In this document: positions 1 through 10,243 of the stretch, piece by piece | How positions within the stretch are numbered: the first letter of the stretch is position 1 | Layout of the letters: each line of letters starts with the position of its first letter | Position numbers and translations under genes: made by a program | NCBI GenBank assembly: GCA_027422505.1 | Contig: JAPQWV010000002.1 | Location: 21,584,001 to 21,648,000 of the forward strand | From: Craterostigma plantagineum | Lineage: Eukaryota > Streptophyta > Magnoliopsida > Lamiales > Linderniaceae | Length of the DNA: 64,000 nt | Direction: 5' to 3' | The notes under the pieces: model-generated | The model's input: only the letters and a program-made list of their open reading frames with translations | What the model was told of the DNA's origin: nothing | The model's database searches: none

Positions 1-1530
1 TTAGCTTACACATTACTCGGACCAACCCCATAGGTACAAGTGCTACTTTATTAGCTCCCGGGTAGAAGTCGCCTCATTTGGCCAATGGCGCATGCACAAC
101 CGAGACTTACCCACTCATCGATCTCCCAATAGACCGATGTTTCATCAAATCACGGGGAGTCGCGTAATCTATCACTGCTTCATGTGGAAGCAGGAGATAT
201 TGAACTAAGTGGTAGTCAGCCCCACACCACTGAACATTCTTGAAAACATCGAGTCTAGATGTCCTTACTACCTAAATGTTTTATATTATTTTAGGACACC
301 TTGTCTTATCTGGACTTCGTGACCAGATCAGAACTTCCGTAGACATGTCATTCTAAGACATGCTTCGATGATCGGAAGGAAGTCCTGTCGTTGCAACATC
401 AAAACAACAACGGTTCAGGCCATCGTCTTCGAGTTAGTCTCAAGAAAAATGTTAACGGGCTGCCTATGTGACCCCGGTTCATCAAGTCCTGTTCTCACAG
501 GCCACGTCTCAGAGTTTGTCTCTGAAGCCGTGTTGACGGATCGCCTCAATGGCTTTGTCTGGTTGTTACCTTAACCGACCTGTCTTTTGTGTCCTTCTTA
601 GCCTCCTACACAAGCATGCCGATCACACGAATCGCCTTGAGGGGGAGAAGGGGATACGTACAAATAAATGGGTCGGACCACCCACCAAATTTCCGCCGAG
701 CGTACCACTCTGAAACCGAGCTCTACAACATTTGAATTGAACATTCCAAAGGAGCATCGGTACAACTTAAAACACACCCCACGTACACCTCATTCGGTAG
801 CCAGACGAGTTTCGCCGAGGCGAATCAGACAACTTCCTTCGATGACGAATCTGGAGCGGTGAAGAAGAAGATTAACCTGGGCATCCACTATTTCTGCCAC
901 GCCAACCACCCTAGCCGAGCTCTCATGCAATTGAATGGATAATCTCAAGGATCCCAAACACATTGTCAGAAAACACACTCCACGCCTACCTTCTTCTGGA
1001 GCCAGATAAGCTTCTTCAAGGCCGAACCAGACAACTTCCTTCGAAGTTGACGAATCTGACACCGAGAAGTAGAAATCGTGACCAGCAATCAACTCCATTA
1101 TCCCGACAACGCGCTCTTTTTGCCAAAGACGATGACGCATTTTGACCCATCGCATGAAGATCAAGGAAAACTGGGAGCAATACCAAGACGAAAATGCAAG
1201 ATAGATCAGAAAATGCAAGATAGACGAAGACCACAGAGTCTAACGATAGTTAACGCCTCAAGTACGACTCTCCGATTTAAAGAAACACCACAATCACAAC
1301 GCAAGGTTGAAAAGATGTAGGGAGGTTGTGCTACAATCGAACGAAGAGATCGGACCCAAATGACAAGATACGACTAACAACTTCAGCATGGACTTCAAGC
1401 ATCAAAGCAGCCGACTCGTGTACAGCACTTAGTTTAAAAGAAAACTCTCACTCCCAACAAAAAGTTGAACAAACGTATGGGGAGTGGTGACTATCCAAGC
1501 AGTTAGTTAGAATGAATATCAAGCAGTTCT
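1..1530 (-). mobile_element. Non-coding internal region of an LTR element (edge of window)
   Basis: This stretch lies directly inside a primer-binding site and LTR (1531-2529), so it should be the 5' internal region of an LTR element read on the minus strand and continuing off the left edge. I see no gag or pol motif in any frame; the longest ORFs are under 145 codons and unconvincing. Two diverged repeat pairs are visible: about 770-850 versus 970-1060 (sharing CAGACAACTTCCTTCGA) and about 1279-1345 versus 1437-1500 (AAAGAAA followed by an AAGTTGAA-like core and GGGGAG). A coding-poor interior would suit a large non-autonomous element (LARD-like) or a long leader. The class is an inference. 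Confidence 0.4.
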
Positions 1531-1542
1531 GCTCTGATACCA
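1531..1542 (-). promoter_or_regulatory. Primer-binding site, initiator tRNA-Met type
   Basis: On the minus strand this reads TGGTATCAGAGC, the standard plant retrotransposon primer-binding site complementary to the 3' end of initiator methionine tRNA. Two bases separate it from the LTR terminus at 1545. Confidence 0.8.
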
Positions 1543-1544
1543 CT

Positions 1545-2529
1545 TGTTAGGATCGATTTACGTGTTTCGAGGGGGTGAATAAACACACGATTATCTAATG
1601 TTAATTTTCAGTTTGGTCACGTTAAAGATCAATACCGGTGTTTGATAGTAGTGTATGTTGACTGGTGCGGAAGAAACCGGTCAGTTATGAACCAAGACCA
1701 GATGTGAGTCGTGGTAGGTGTATGATGTTGCGATACAAACAATGTTTGTTTCTGGAAGTTCGGAGCTAAAATCTCCTATGTTTCCCCTTCTTCCTCGCAA
1801 GGAAGGTTTCTACTAGAAGCCTCGATTTACAATCCTTGCCGTACAACCTCCTTAGCTAGACTGACTCAATATAACCTCACAACTATATTTTGGTAACTAA
1901 ACTCCTATATACTCTAAACGGTACAGTCCATATTTTTCAAGAGTTTTTACAGTCCGTTGAGCAAAACACTCACTAAACGTTCCAGTTTAATGTAGTGACA
2001 ACACCTATTCTATTCTCGTTGGATAGATTTTGTAATTTTGAAAGTTGAGCTAATTCTCTCGTTCTTGATTTTCTGTAAAGTGTCTTAAGGTCTTCAGCTT
2101 TGCATCCCTTCGATTTATGGCTGGGTTGAAGTTGAAGCCCGTTGTGAGATATCTCTTCATGTACCGGACATAGCATATATTAGCTTTACCCAAAATGGGT
2201 CTATCTGGTCATGCAGCAGTCCGCGTTGTGCCTTTGCTTTATTCCTTATTCAGCTTGGCTTGACTTCTGGCTCTAGCGCGGCCTTGTATTAATTGTTGTC
2301 GGAAGTCTTCAAATTGCCGCACCTTGAATGTGTTTGAAATTGTCCAGTGTGGCACGTCCGGTATCATCAATGTACTTTCGATATGCAGTATTGATCCGGT
2401 TTCCTCTTGCGCTGTGGTCTCTGCTGGCTGTTTCCTCTAATCGGTATACTTATTAAGTTAAGTTCAATCACCAAAACTATTAATTTGAATAATTAAATTC
2501 ACGATTTATAGCAAAAGTCGACTTTAACA
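1545..2529 (-). repeat. LTR of the left-edge retroelement (5' LTR, minus orientation)
   Basis: The boundary at 1545 is well supported by the adjacent PBS; the LTR reads TGTTAGGATCG on the plus strand. The outer boundary is a guess: TTAACA ending at 2529 would give TGTTA...TAACA termini and a 985-bp LTR. The partner LTR is outside the window, so neither length nor target duplication can be tested. Confidence 0.5.
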
Positions 2530-3587
2530 TGGAAGTCAATACATACAAAAACAAATGTCTATCTAGTAGTCACTTCTTGGTGAAATTAGCGGAGATGAAT
2601 TTCATATCATAATATCTATACCATTTTTTTTCATTAGTAGACGTCTAGTCTACTTCGTTAAGAGATTAACTCGAGGAATAATCAGATTAATTTATATCAG
2701 TTTCGGTGCGAGTCATTTCCTTGCAAAACATAAAGTCTTGGACGAAGTATCTATCCTTTGTCAATCTTGGTATATAAGTCGCGAACAGTGATTGGTCAAA
2801 TTCTAAATAAGTTGGTTCTCTTCTAAATACAAAAAATGAAATTGTTCCTTAAAACTCCTTGCATGTTATAAAGTTATAAGTTCCGTCCAAAGAGGAACAT
2901 CAATGCTATCGTCAAAGGTTGTTCGTATTTATAGATAATGTAATAGTTATAGATGTGTACGCTTATATGTATTAGCTTAGTGTGAAGTCTTCTATAAGCT
3001 TACGTCGTATGAAGAAACTTAGTTCATTCACACCAATACGCTTTGTCTTGTGTGGGCACCCACGCACCCATTTGATTAATAAAAATATTTATTGTTATAA
3101 AATATTAAGTACTGTATCGGTTCCGATCCTTATTCATAAAAAAAGAAACATATCTTGTCAACATTTAATACAATAAATTCGTCCATTACCCAACTGATCG
3201 TATCATTAAGAACATCCAAAATCAGTTTCATTTTATATATGTACATATATATTCAAAAAAAGTTGGTGTCGTAAATATTAATTGTAGATGACCTAACTTA
3301 AAGTCTGATTTTGATGTCATGAAGGCGGATGAATTTTGCGATGAAATATCATTTGACTAATATTTTAATTATCCTACAAAATGTATGGAATAAGGTTAAA
3401 TTCCAAGATGCTCATCTTATAATTTAAATTAAAGCAATAAAATGGGATAATTTTTCCATGGAGAACCGATCTTTTCCAAGAAAGAGAAATATTTGAGATA
3501 TATACTCGGTCATTATCTTTGAAAAGGCGATATGTACGTCAACTAAAACTCAAAAGACCCCATGTTACGTCTCTTACATTTCGACCA
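2530..3587. other. AT-rich spacer, no gene seen
   Basis: No convincing ORF, RNA gene or bounded repeat was found. A 64-codon ORF at 2982-3176 has no recognisable motif and is treated as chance. Confidence 0.6.
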
Positions 3588-3592
3588 GTATT
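3588..3592. repeat. Target-site duplication GTATT, left
   Basis: GTATT here matches GTATT directly outside the right LTR (20792-20796). A 5-bp duplication is normal for Copia. A chance 5-bp match at a fixed offset is about 1 in 1000, somewhat more because the left LTR edge was partly chosen by this match. Confidence 0.6.
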
Positions 3593-4049
3593 TATTGGCG
3601 TGGCAGCGGACCCGGTCGAATAATATTGCGGTTAATATTTGGGTAATTAAAGATAAATTATGGACACCGAGATTTAACGTGGAAAACCCCCAAACAAATC
3701 GGGGTAAAAAACCACGGGCAAGGAAGAAGAATCCACTATAGAGGAAAAATATAGGAGTTACAACCTCTCAATCTATAAAGGAGAAAATCCTCAAACTCTC
3801 TCTTTATAGTCAGAGAAAAATACCGACAAACTCTCTATTATTTTATTTTCTCTCTATCTCTCTATCTGTTCTTCTCTATTGTGGGATGATTTATACTGCT
3901 CCTTCGTTACCTATTTATAGAGGAAATTCCAAGTACGAGGACAAAAAACTTCACGTCATCCCTTAGCTCATTTGCTGTGTGAATAAAAGAAATCCCACCT
4001 TTGAAAAGATTTGTCATGTGCTTTGATTTCAAAGCCAACAATATTGACA
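3593..4049 (-). repeat. Copia 3' LTR
   Basis: Read on the minus strand the LTR opens TGTCAATATTGTTGG, directly after the polypurine tract at 4050-4060. A TATA box (TATAAATA on the minus strand, 3912-3919) is followed by a CT/GA-rich stretch in the expected R/U5 area. Over the roughly 320 bp shared with the right LTR I count about six substitutions by eye. Confidence 0.8.
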
Positions 4050-4060
4050 ATCTCCCACTT
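4050..4060 (-). promoter_or_regulatory. Polypurine tract of the Copia element
   Basis: The minus strand reads AAGTGGGAGAT and abuts the TG of the 3' LTR, the usual plus-strand primer position. Confidence 0.75.
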
Positions 4061-4090
4061 GAAGATTTGATTGGGGATCAATCGGATCTT
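4059..4090. repeat. Near-perfect hairpin beside the polypurine tract
   Basis: GAAGATTTGATTG (4060-4072 region) is followed after a few bases by CAATCGGATCTTC, its reverse complement apart from two positions. The inverted arm of the element ends in the same motif (about 10115-10128), exactly where it joins the right LTR. Confidence 0.6.
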
Positions 4091-4124
4091 CACACCATTC
4101 TTTCTCCCTTGCCTTTCATGTTGC

Positions 4125-7013
4125 TTACGTCTCCGCTAGGCCACTCGAGGAACGACACCAAACGAACTTGTCAGTGTTGACCGCTTTCGTCAAGAAATCT
4201 GCTAGGTTGTCTTTCGTATGAATCTTTAACATATCTACCGTGCCCTCTCCCACTTTCTCACGAACGAAGTGATACTGGACTCCTATGTGCTTTGACCTGT
4301 AATGAAAAGCTGGATTCCTTGCGAGATGCAAGGCACTCTGACTGTCACAGAACAGACGAATATTCTCCTGTCCGTGCCCGAGCTCCTCCATGATCATTTT
4401 CAACCAAACCGCCTCCTTACTCGCCTGCGTAGCTCCAACATATTCTGCTTCAGTTGTTGACGTTGCGACAACGGACTGAAGCTTCGATACCCATCTTACG
4501 GCTCCGCCAGTAAGAGTGAACACATAACCCGTGGTAGATTTACTTTTGTCAAGATCACCTGCATAATCAGAGTCAACATACCATCTGACAGTAAAGTCTA
4601 CTCCTCCGTAACATAATGCAACATCTGAGGTTCCTTTGATATATCGTAGGATCCTCTTCACCAGGCTCCAATGCTCTTTGCTCGGATTCGCCATGTACCG
4701 ACTTACTACTCCCACTGCATGGGCAATGTCTGGCCGTGTACAAATCATCGCGAACATAAGACTTCCCACCGCTGATGCATACGGCACTCGAGACATCTCC
4801 ATCCTCCCTTCTTCACTGCTAGGACTCATACTTGAGGATAATTTGAAATTAACAAGAAGTGGGGTAGAAATTGGCTTACAATCTTGCATATTGAAGCGTC
4901 GCAAGACCTTCCTCAGATAATTCTTCTGCGAAAGCCAAATCTTCTTGTTATTTCTGTCTCGGTAAATTTGCATCCCTAGAATCTTGTTTGCTGGTCCCAA
5001 GTCCTTCATTTCAAATTCCCTAGCCAACTGTGCCTTGAGTTCTTCAACACGATCTTTGTTGGGGCCTGCTACCAACATGTCGTCAACATACAACAGTAAT
5101 ATGATAAAATCATTTTCACCAAACCTCTTGAAATATGCACAAGGGTCTGCATTTAACTTGTTGTATCCAAGGCGCATGATGAAGGAATCAAATCTCTTAT
5201 ACCAACACCTCGGCGCCTGTTTGAGACCGTATAGAGATTTGTTCAACCTGCAAACCAAGTTCCATTTTTCTGTCTTCAAAACCTTCCGGCTGGAGCATAT
5301 AAATCTCTTCTTCAAGATCTCCATGAAGAAAAGCCGTCTTCACATCTAGTTGCTCTAGATGTAGGTCGAATGTAGCACACATTGCCAGGAGTACCCGAAC
5401 AGTCGTCAGTCGAACTACAGGTGAGAATATTTCGTTGAAGTCGATGCCTTCTTTCTGAGCGTAGCCTTTAACCACCAGTCGTGCACGAAAACCGCTCTAC
5501 TTGATCATCGCTGTTTCGCTTGATCTTAAAGACCCATTTATTGCCGATTGCCTAACTCCCAAGTCTTATTTTCCGTAGAGCTTCCATTTCTTCTTGCATT
5601 GCCGCCAACCACTGATCTGCATCTGAATTGTTCAGTGCTTCTTGAAGTGTTGATGGCTCTCCATCATCAGTTAGTAGATAGTATGCAACGTTGCTGTCCA
5701 TATCGTAAGCTTCATGCCAGGATGGTGCGGCTCTTTTTCGTGTGCCCCTCCTAATTTCTGGCTCTGAAGATTCGCTTGGCCCTGCCTCGTGCTCCGGTGC
5801 TGCTTCAGAAGAATCTTGTTCCCCCAACTTTCCTTTCACCTGAATCGTCATAGTCTCTGGGCTTTCCTTTGTAGTGCTATCATTTCCTCCGATTAGTTTA
5901 TCTTCTAAGAAGAGAACTTCCCTGCTGATGACAACCTTGTGGGCAGTGGATCCGACAGGCGATACCCCTTCACACCATCAGCATACCCCAAGAACAAACA
6001 CTTTCTGGACTTCGGATCCAGCTTCGTAGTTTCTTGGGCGCTGTACATCACGTACACAGGACTTCCAAATACATGGAGTTTAGAATAATCAGCTGGCTTC
6101 CCGGTCCATATCTCCATCGGCGTCTTCTGATCAATTGCCGTTGAAGGCGATCGATTGATCACGTAGCAGGCGGTGTTGACTGCTTCTGCCCAGTATGATT
6201 TATCTAGACCTGCAGCTCCCAACATGGCTCTTGTTCTTTCCAACAGAGTCCTGTTCATCGGCTCCGCCACTCCATTTTGTTGTGGAGTATACGCCGTAGT
6301 GAAGTGCCTTTTGATGCCTTCTCTTTTGCAAAAGCTATCAAATTCCCCGCCAGTATATTCCCCTCCATTATCCGTCCTCAAACACTTGATCTTCTTTCCT
6401 GTATCAAGTTCGACCCGAGCCTTAAAATTCTTGAAGGTTGCAAACACACCCCCTTGCTCTTGATGATAAACACACAACATCTCCTGGAGTAATCATCAAT
6501 GAAAGACACGAAGTACTTCCCTCCTCCTCGGGATGAAACCGGTGACTGCCATACATCAGAGTGAACCAATTCTAGAATATCGTTGCTTCTAGAATTTGAT
6601 GTGTTGAACTGTAGTCGATGCTGCTTGTTTGCTACGCAATGCTCACAGAGTGATAGTGACACTTTCGTGAGACCCGGAAGTAGATTTTGGCCCGCAAGAA
6701 TTTTCATTCCTTGTTCTGACATATGCCCTAGCTTCTAATGCCACAGCATAGTAGATCTTTCGGTTGAATTTCCTGAAGCTATAGACGCTTCCCCTTCTTA
6801 CACCGTCTCTCCCAACAGCATATACAGATTCGCAGCAACCTTTTTACCTTTCATGACTACAAGTGCTCCGCGGAATATTTTCATTATTCCTTCCCGAACT
6901 TTGATTTCACAGCCAAGATCATTGAGCTGTCCCACAGATAATAAATTCTTCTTCAGACCTTCCACATGCCGCACTCCTTGAATAGTGCGAACTGTACCGT
7001 CTTTTTTCGTCAC
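4125..7013 (-). pseudogene. Copia pol, minus-strand arm (broken)
   Basis: Reading right to left: C-terminal protease remnant (6798-7013, TKKDGTVRTIQGVRHV), GAG-pre-integrase (about 6378-6722, LGHMSEQGMKIL), integrase core (about 5905-6480, with RTDNGGEY and PQQNGVAE), a charged linker (5552-5851), RT N-terminus (5197-5475) and RT palm plus RNase H (4125-5324, catalytic YVDDMLVAG, C-terminal ADFLTKAVNTDKF). The product would be a retrotransposon polyprotein acting in virus-like particles. It is dead: the pre-integrase motif has CAG changed to TAG (a W-H-stop-K-L-G context near 6733-6745), and several frameshifts separate the listed pieces. Gag, the PBS and the protease active site are absent. 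Confidence 0.9.
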
Positions 7014-7083
7014 CGTAACAAGGGCAGTATAATATCTATTATTTTCTGATGTGGAGGGTCCACGTTAGTGGCAACCACAGAGC

Positions 7084-7116
7084 ATACGATAAATAGATAT
7101 ATAAAACCCAAGCTCG
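7084..7116. other. Unpaired centre of the palindrome
   Basis: This is a 33-bp AT-rich spacer (ATACGATAAATAGATATATA at its left end) between the two arms. It matches nothing else I recognise in the window. Confidence 0.8.
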
Positions 7117-10093
7117 GCTCTGTGGTTGCCACTAACGTGGACCCTCCACATCAGAAAATAATAGATATTATACTGCCCTTGTTACGGTGACGAAAAAGAC
7201 GGTACAGTTCGCACTATTCAAGGAGTGCGGCATGTGGAAGGTCTGAAGAAGAATTTATTATCTGTGGGACAGCTCAATGATCTTGGCTGTGAAATCAAAG
7301 TTCGGGAAGGAATAATGAAAATATTCCGCGGAGCACTTGTAGTCATGAAAGGTAAAAAGGTTGCTGCGAATCTGTATATGCTGTTGGGAGAGACGGTGTA
7401 AGAAGGGGAAGCGTCTATAGCTTCAGGAAATTCAACCGAAAGATCTACTATGCTGTGGCATCAGAAGCTAGGGCATATGTCAGAACAAGGAATGAAAATT
7501 CTTGCGGGCCAAAATCTACTTCCGGGTCTCACGAAGGTGTCACTATCACTCTGTGAGCATTGCGTAGCAAAAAAGCAGCATCGACTACAGTTCAACACAT
7601 CCAATTCTAGAAGCAACCATATTCTAGAATTGGTACACGACTGGTATGGCAGTCACCAGTTTCATCCCGATGAGGAGGGAAGTACTTCGTGTCTTTCATC
7701 GACGATTACTCCAGGAGATGTTGGGTGTATATCATCAAGAGTAAGGGAGATGTGTTCGTTACCTTCAAGAATTTCAAGGCTCGGGTCGAACTTGATACAG
7801 GAAAGAAGATCAAATGTTTTAGGACTGATAATGGAGGAGAATATACTGGCAAGGATTTTGATAGCTTTTGCAAGAGGGAAGGCATCAAAAGGCACTACAC
7901 TACGGCGTATACTCCACAACAAAATGGAGTGGCGGAGCGGATGAACAGGACTCTGTTGGAAAGAACAAGAGCCATGTTGGGAGCTGCAGGTCTGGATAAC
8001 TGGGCAGAAGCAGTCAACACCGCCTGCTACGTGATCAATCGATCGCCTTCAATGGCAATTGATCAGAAGACGCCGATGGAGATGTGGACCGGGAAGCCAG
8101 CGGATTATTCCAAACTCCAGGTATTTGAAAGTCCTGTGTACGTGATGTACAACGCCCAAGAAACTACCAAGCTGGATCCAAAGTCCAGAAAGTTTTTGTT
8201 CTTGGGGTATGCTGATGGTGTGAAGGGGTATCGCCTGTGGGACCCCAATGCCCACAAGGTTGTCATCAGCAGGGAGGTTATCTTCTTAGAAGATAAACAA
8301 ATCAGAGAAAATGATAGCACTATGAGGAAAGCTCAGAGACTACGACGATTCAGGTGGAAGGAAAGTCTATCGAACAAGATTCTTCTGAAGCAGCACTGAA
8401 GCACGGGGAAGGGCCAAGCGAATCTTCAGAGCCAGAACTTAGACGGGCAACACGCAAAAGATCCGCACCATCCTGGCATGAAGATTACGATATGGACAGC
8501 AACGTTGCATACTGTCTTCTAACTGATGACGGAGAGCCATCAACTCTTCAAGAAGCACTGAACAGTTCATATGCAGATCAGTGGTTGGCGGCAATACAAG
8601 AAGAAATGGAAGCTCTACGGAAAAATAAGACTTGGGAGTTGGTGCCACTACCTCAGGGAAGAAAGGCAATCGGCAATAAATGGGTCTTTAAGATCAAGCG
8701 AAACAGCGATGATCAAGTAGAGAGGTTTCGTGCACGACTGGTGGTTAAAGGCTATGCTCAGAAAGAAGGCGTCGACTTCAACGAGATATTCTCACCTGTG
8801 GTTCGACTGACAACTGTTCGGGTACTCCTGGCGATGTGTGCTACATTCGACCTACATCTAGAGAAACTAGATGTGAAGACAGTTTTTCTTCATGGAGATC
8901 TTGAAGAAGAGATTTATATGCTCCATCCGGAAGGTTTTGAAGACAAAGAAAAACGGAACTTGGTCTGCAAGTTGAACAAATCTCTATAGGGTCTCAAACA
9001 GGCGCCGAGATGTTGGTATAAGAGATTTGATTCCTTCATCATGAGCCTTGGATACAGCAGATTGAATGTAGACCCTTGTGCATATTTCAAGAGGTTTGGT
9101 GAAAATGATTTTATCATATTACTGTTGTATGTTGACGACATGTTGGTAGCAGGCCCCAACAAAGATCGTGTTGAAGAACTCAAGGCACAGTTGGCTAGGG
9201 AATTTGAAATGAAGGACTTGGGACCAGCAAACAAGATTCTAGGGATGCAAATTTACCGAGACAGAAATAACAAGAAGATTTGGCTTTCGCAGAAGAATTA
9301 TCTGAGGAAGGTCTTGCGACGCTTCAATATGCAAGATTGTAAGCCAATTTCTACCCCACTTCTTGTTAATTTCAAATTATCCTCAAGTATGAGTCCTAGC
9401 AGTGAAGAAGGGAGGATGGAGATGTCTCGAGTGCCGTATGCATCAGCGGTGGGAAGTCTTATGTTCGCGATGATTTGTACACGACCAGACATTGCACATG
9501 CAGTGGGAGTAGTAAGTCGGTACATGGCGAATCCGGGCAAAGAGCATTGGAGCGCGGTGAAGAGGATCCTACGATACATCAGAGGAACCTCTGATGTTGC
9601 ATTATGTTACGGAGGAGCAGACTTTACTGTCAGAGGGTACGTTGACTCTGATTATGCAGGTGATCTTGACAAAAGCAAATCTACCACGGGATATGTGTTC
9701 ACTCTTACTGACGGAGCCGTAAGTTGGGTATCGAAACTTCAGTCCGTTGTCGCGACGTCAACAACTGAAGCAGAATATGTTGCAGCTACGCAGGCAAGTA
9801 AAGAGGCAGTTTGGTTGAAAATGATCATGGAGGAACTCGGGCACGAATAGGAAAATATTCCTCTGTTCTGTGACAGTCAGAGTGCCTTGCGTCTCGCAAG
9901 GAATCCAGCTTTTCATTCTAGGTCAAAACACATACGAGTCCAGTATCACTTCGTTCGTGAGAAAGTGGAAGAGGGCACGGTTGATATGCAGAAAATACAT
10001 ACGAAAGATAACCTAGCAGATTTCTTGACGAAGGCGGTCAACACTGACAAGTTTGTCTGGTGTCGTTCCTCGAGTGGCCTAGCGGAGACGTAA
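7117..10093 (+). pseudogene. Copia pol, inverted plus-strand arm (broken)
   Basis: Same modules as the minus arm, in reverse orientation: protease remnant (about 7180-7400), GAG-pre-integrase (from 7450, MLWHQKLGHMSEQG, with the Q codon intact here), integrase (7689-8399, FRTDNGGEY, TPQQNGVAERMNR), linker and RT N-terminus (8354-8989), RT palm with YVDDMLVAG and RNase H (9041-9850), and RNase H C-terminus (9887-10093). Breaks differ from the other arm: a frameshift around 7650, an in-frame TAG at 8987-8989 where the other arm has a tyrosine codon, and a stop at 9848-9850. Neither arm is a source of functional enzyme. The arm runs on to about 10128 and joins an LTR fragment in the opposite orientation, without its own PPT or 3' LTR. 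Confidence 0.88.
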
Positions 10094-10140
10094 GCAACAT
10101 GAATGGCAAGGGAGAAAGAATGGTGTGAAGATTTGATTGA

Positions 10141-10243
10141 GAATCCACTATAGAGGAAAAACATAGGAGTTACAACCTCTCAATCTATAAAGGAGAAAAC
10201 CCTCAAACTCTCTCTTTATAGTCAGAGAAAAATACCGACAAAC
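10141..10243 (-). repeat. Copia 5' LTR, U5-side fragment
   Basis: GAATCCACTATAGAGGAAAAA onward matches 3729 onward in the left LTR, in the same orientation. It lacks the equivalent of 3593-3728. The last five bases (CAAAC, 10239-10243) are the target duplicated by the Tekay insertion. Confidence 0.85.

Larger units (their letters stand above)
4113..10128. repeat. Giant inverted repeat, about 3-kb arms
   Basis: The left arm (about 4070-7083) and right arm (7117-about 10128) are reverse complements over about 3 kb, covering the same protease-to-RNase H stretch. The innermost pairing ends with GCTCTGTGGTTGCC against its complement, and 7084-7116 (33 bp) is unpaired. Divergence is patchy: about 7 differences in 180 bp near 5080-5220 versus 9000-9140, but essentially none over several hundred bp of the RT palm (about 4800-5060 versus 9160-9420). 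Confidence 0.9.

Noticed and set aside
790..1218. 142-codon minus-strand ORF as a gene
   Set aside because: It lies across the repeated modules of the left-edge element and shows no domain or codon pattern.
4125..10093. Two independent Copia elements inserted head to head
   Set aside because: The right arm lacks its own PPT and LTR, the outer LTRs are in direct orientation, and one TSD pair (GTATT) brackets the whole. Kept only as a less likely alternative.
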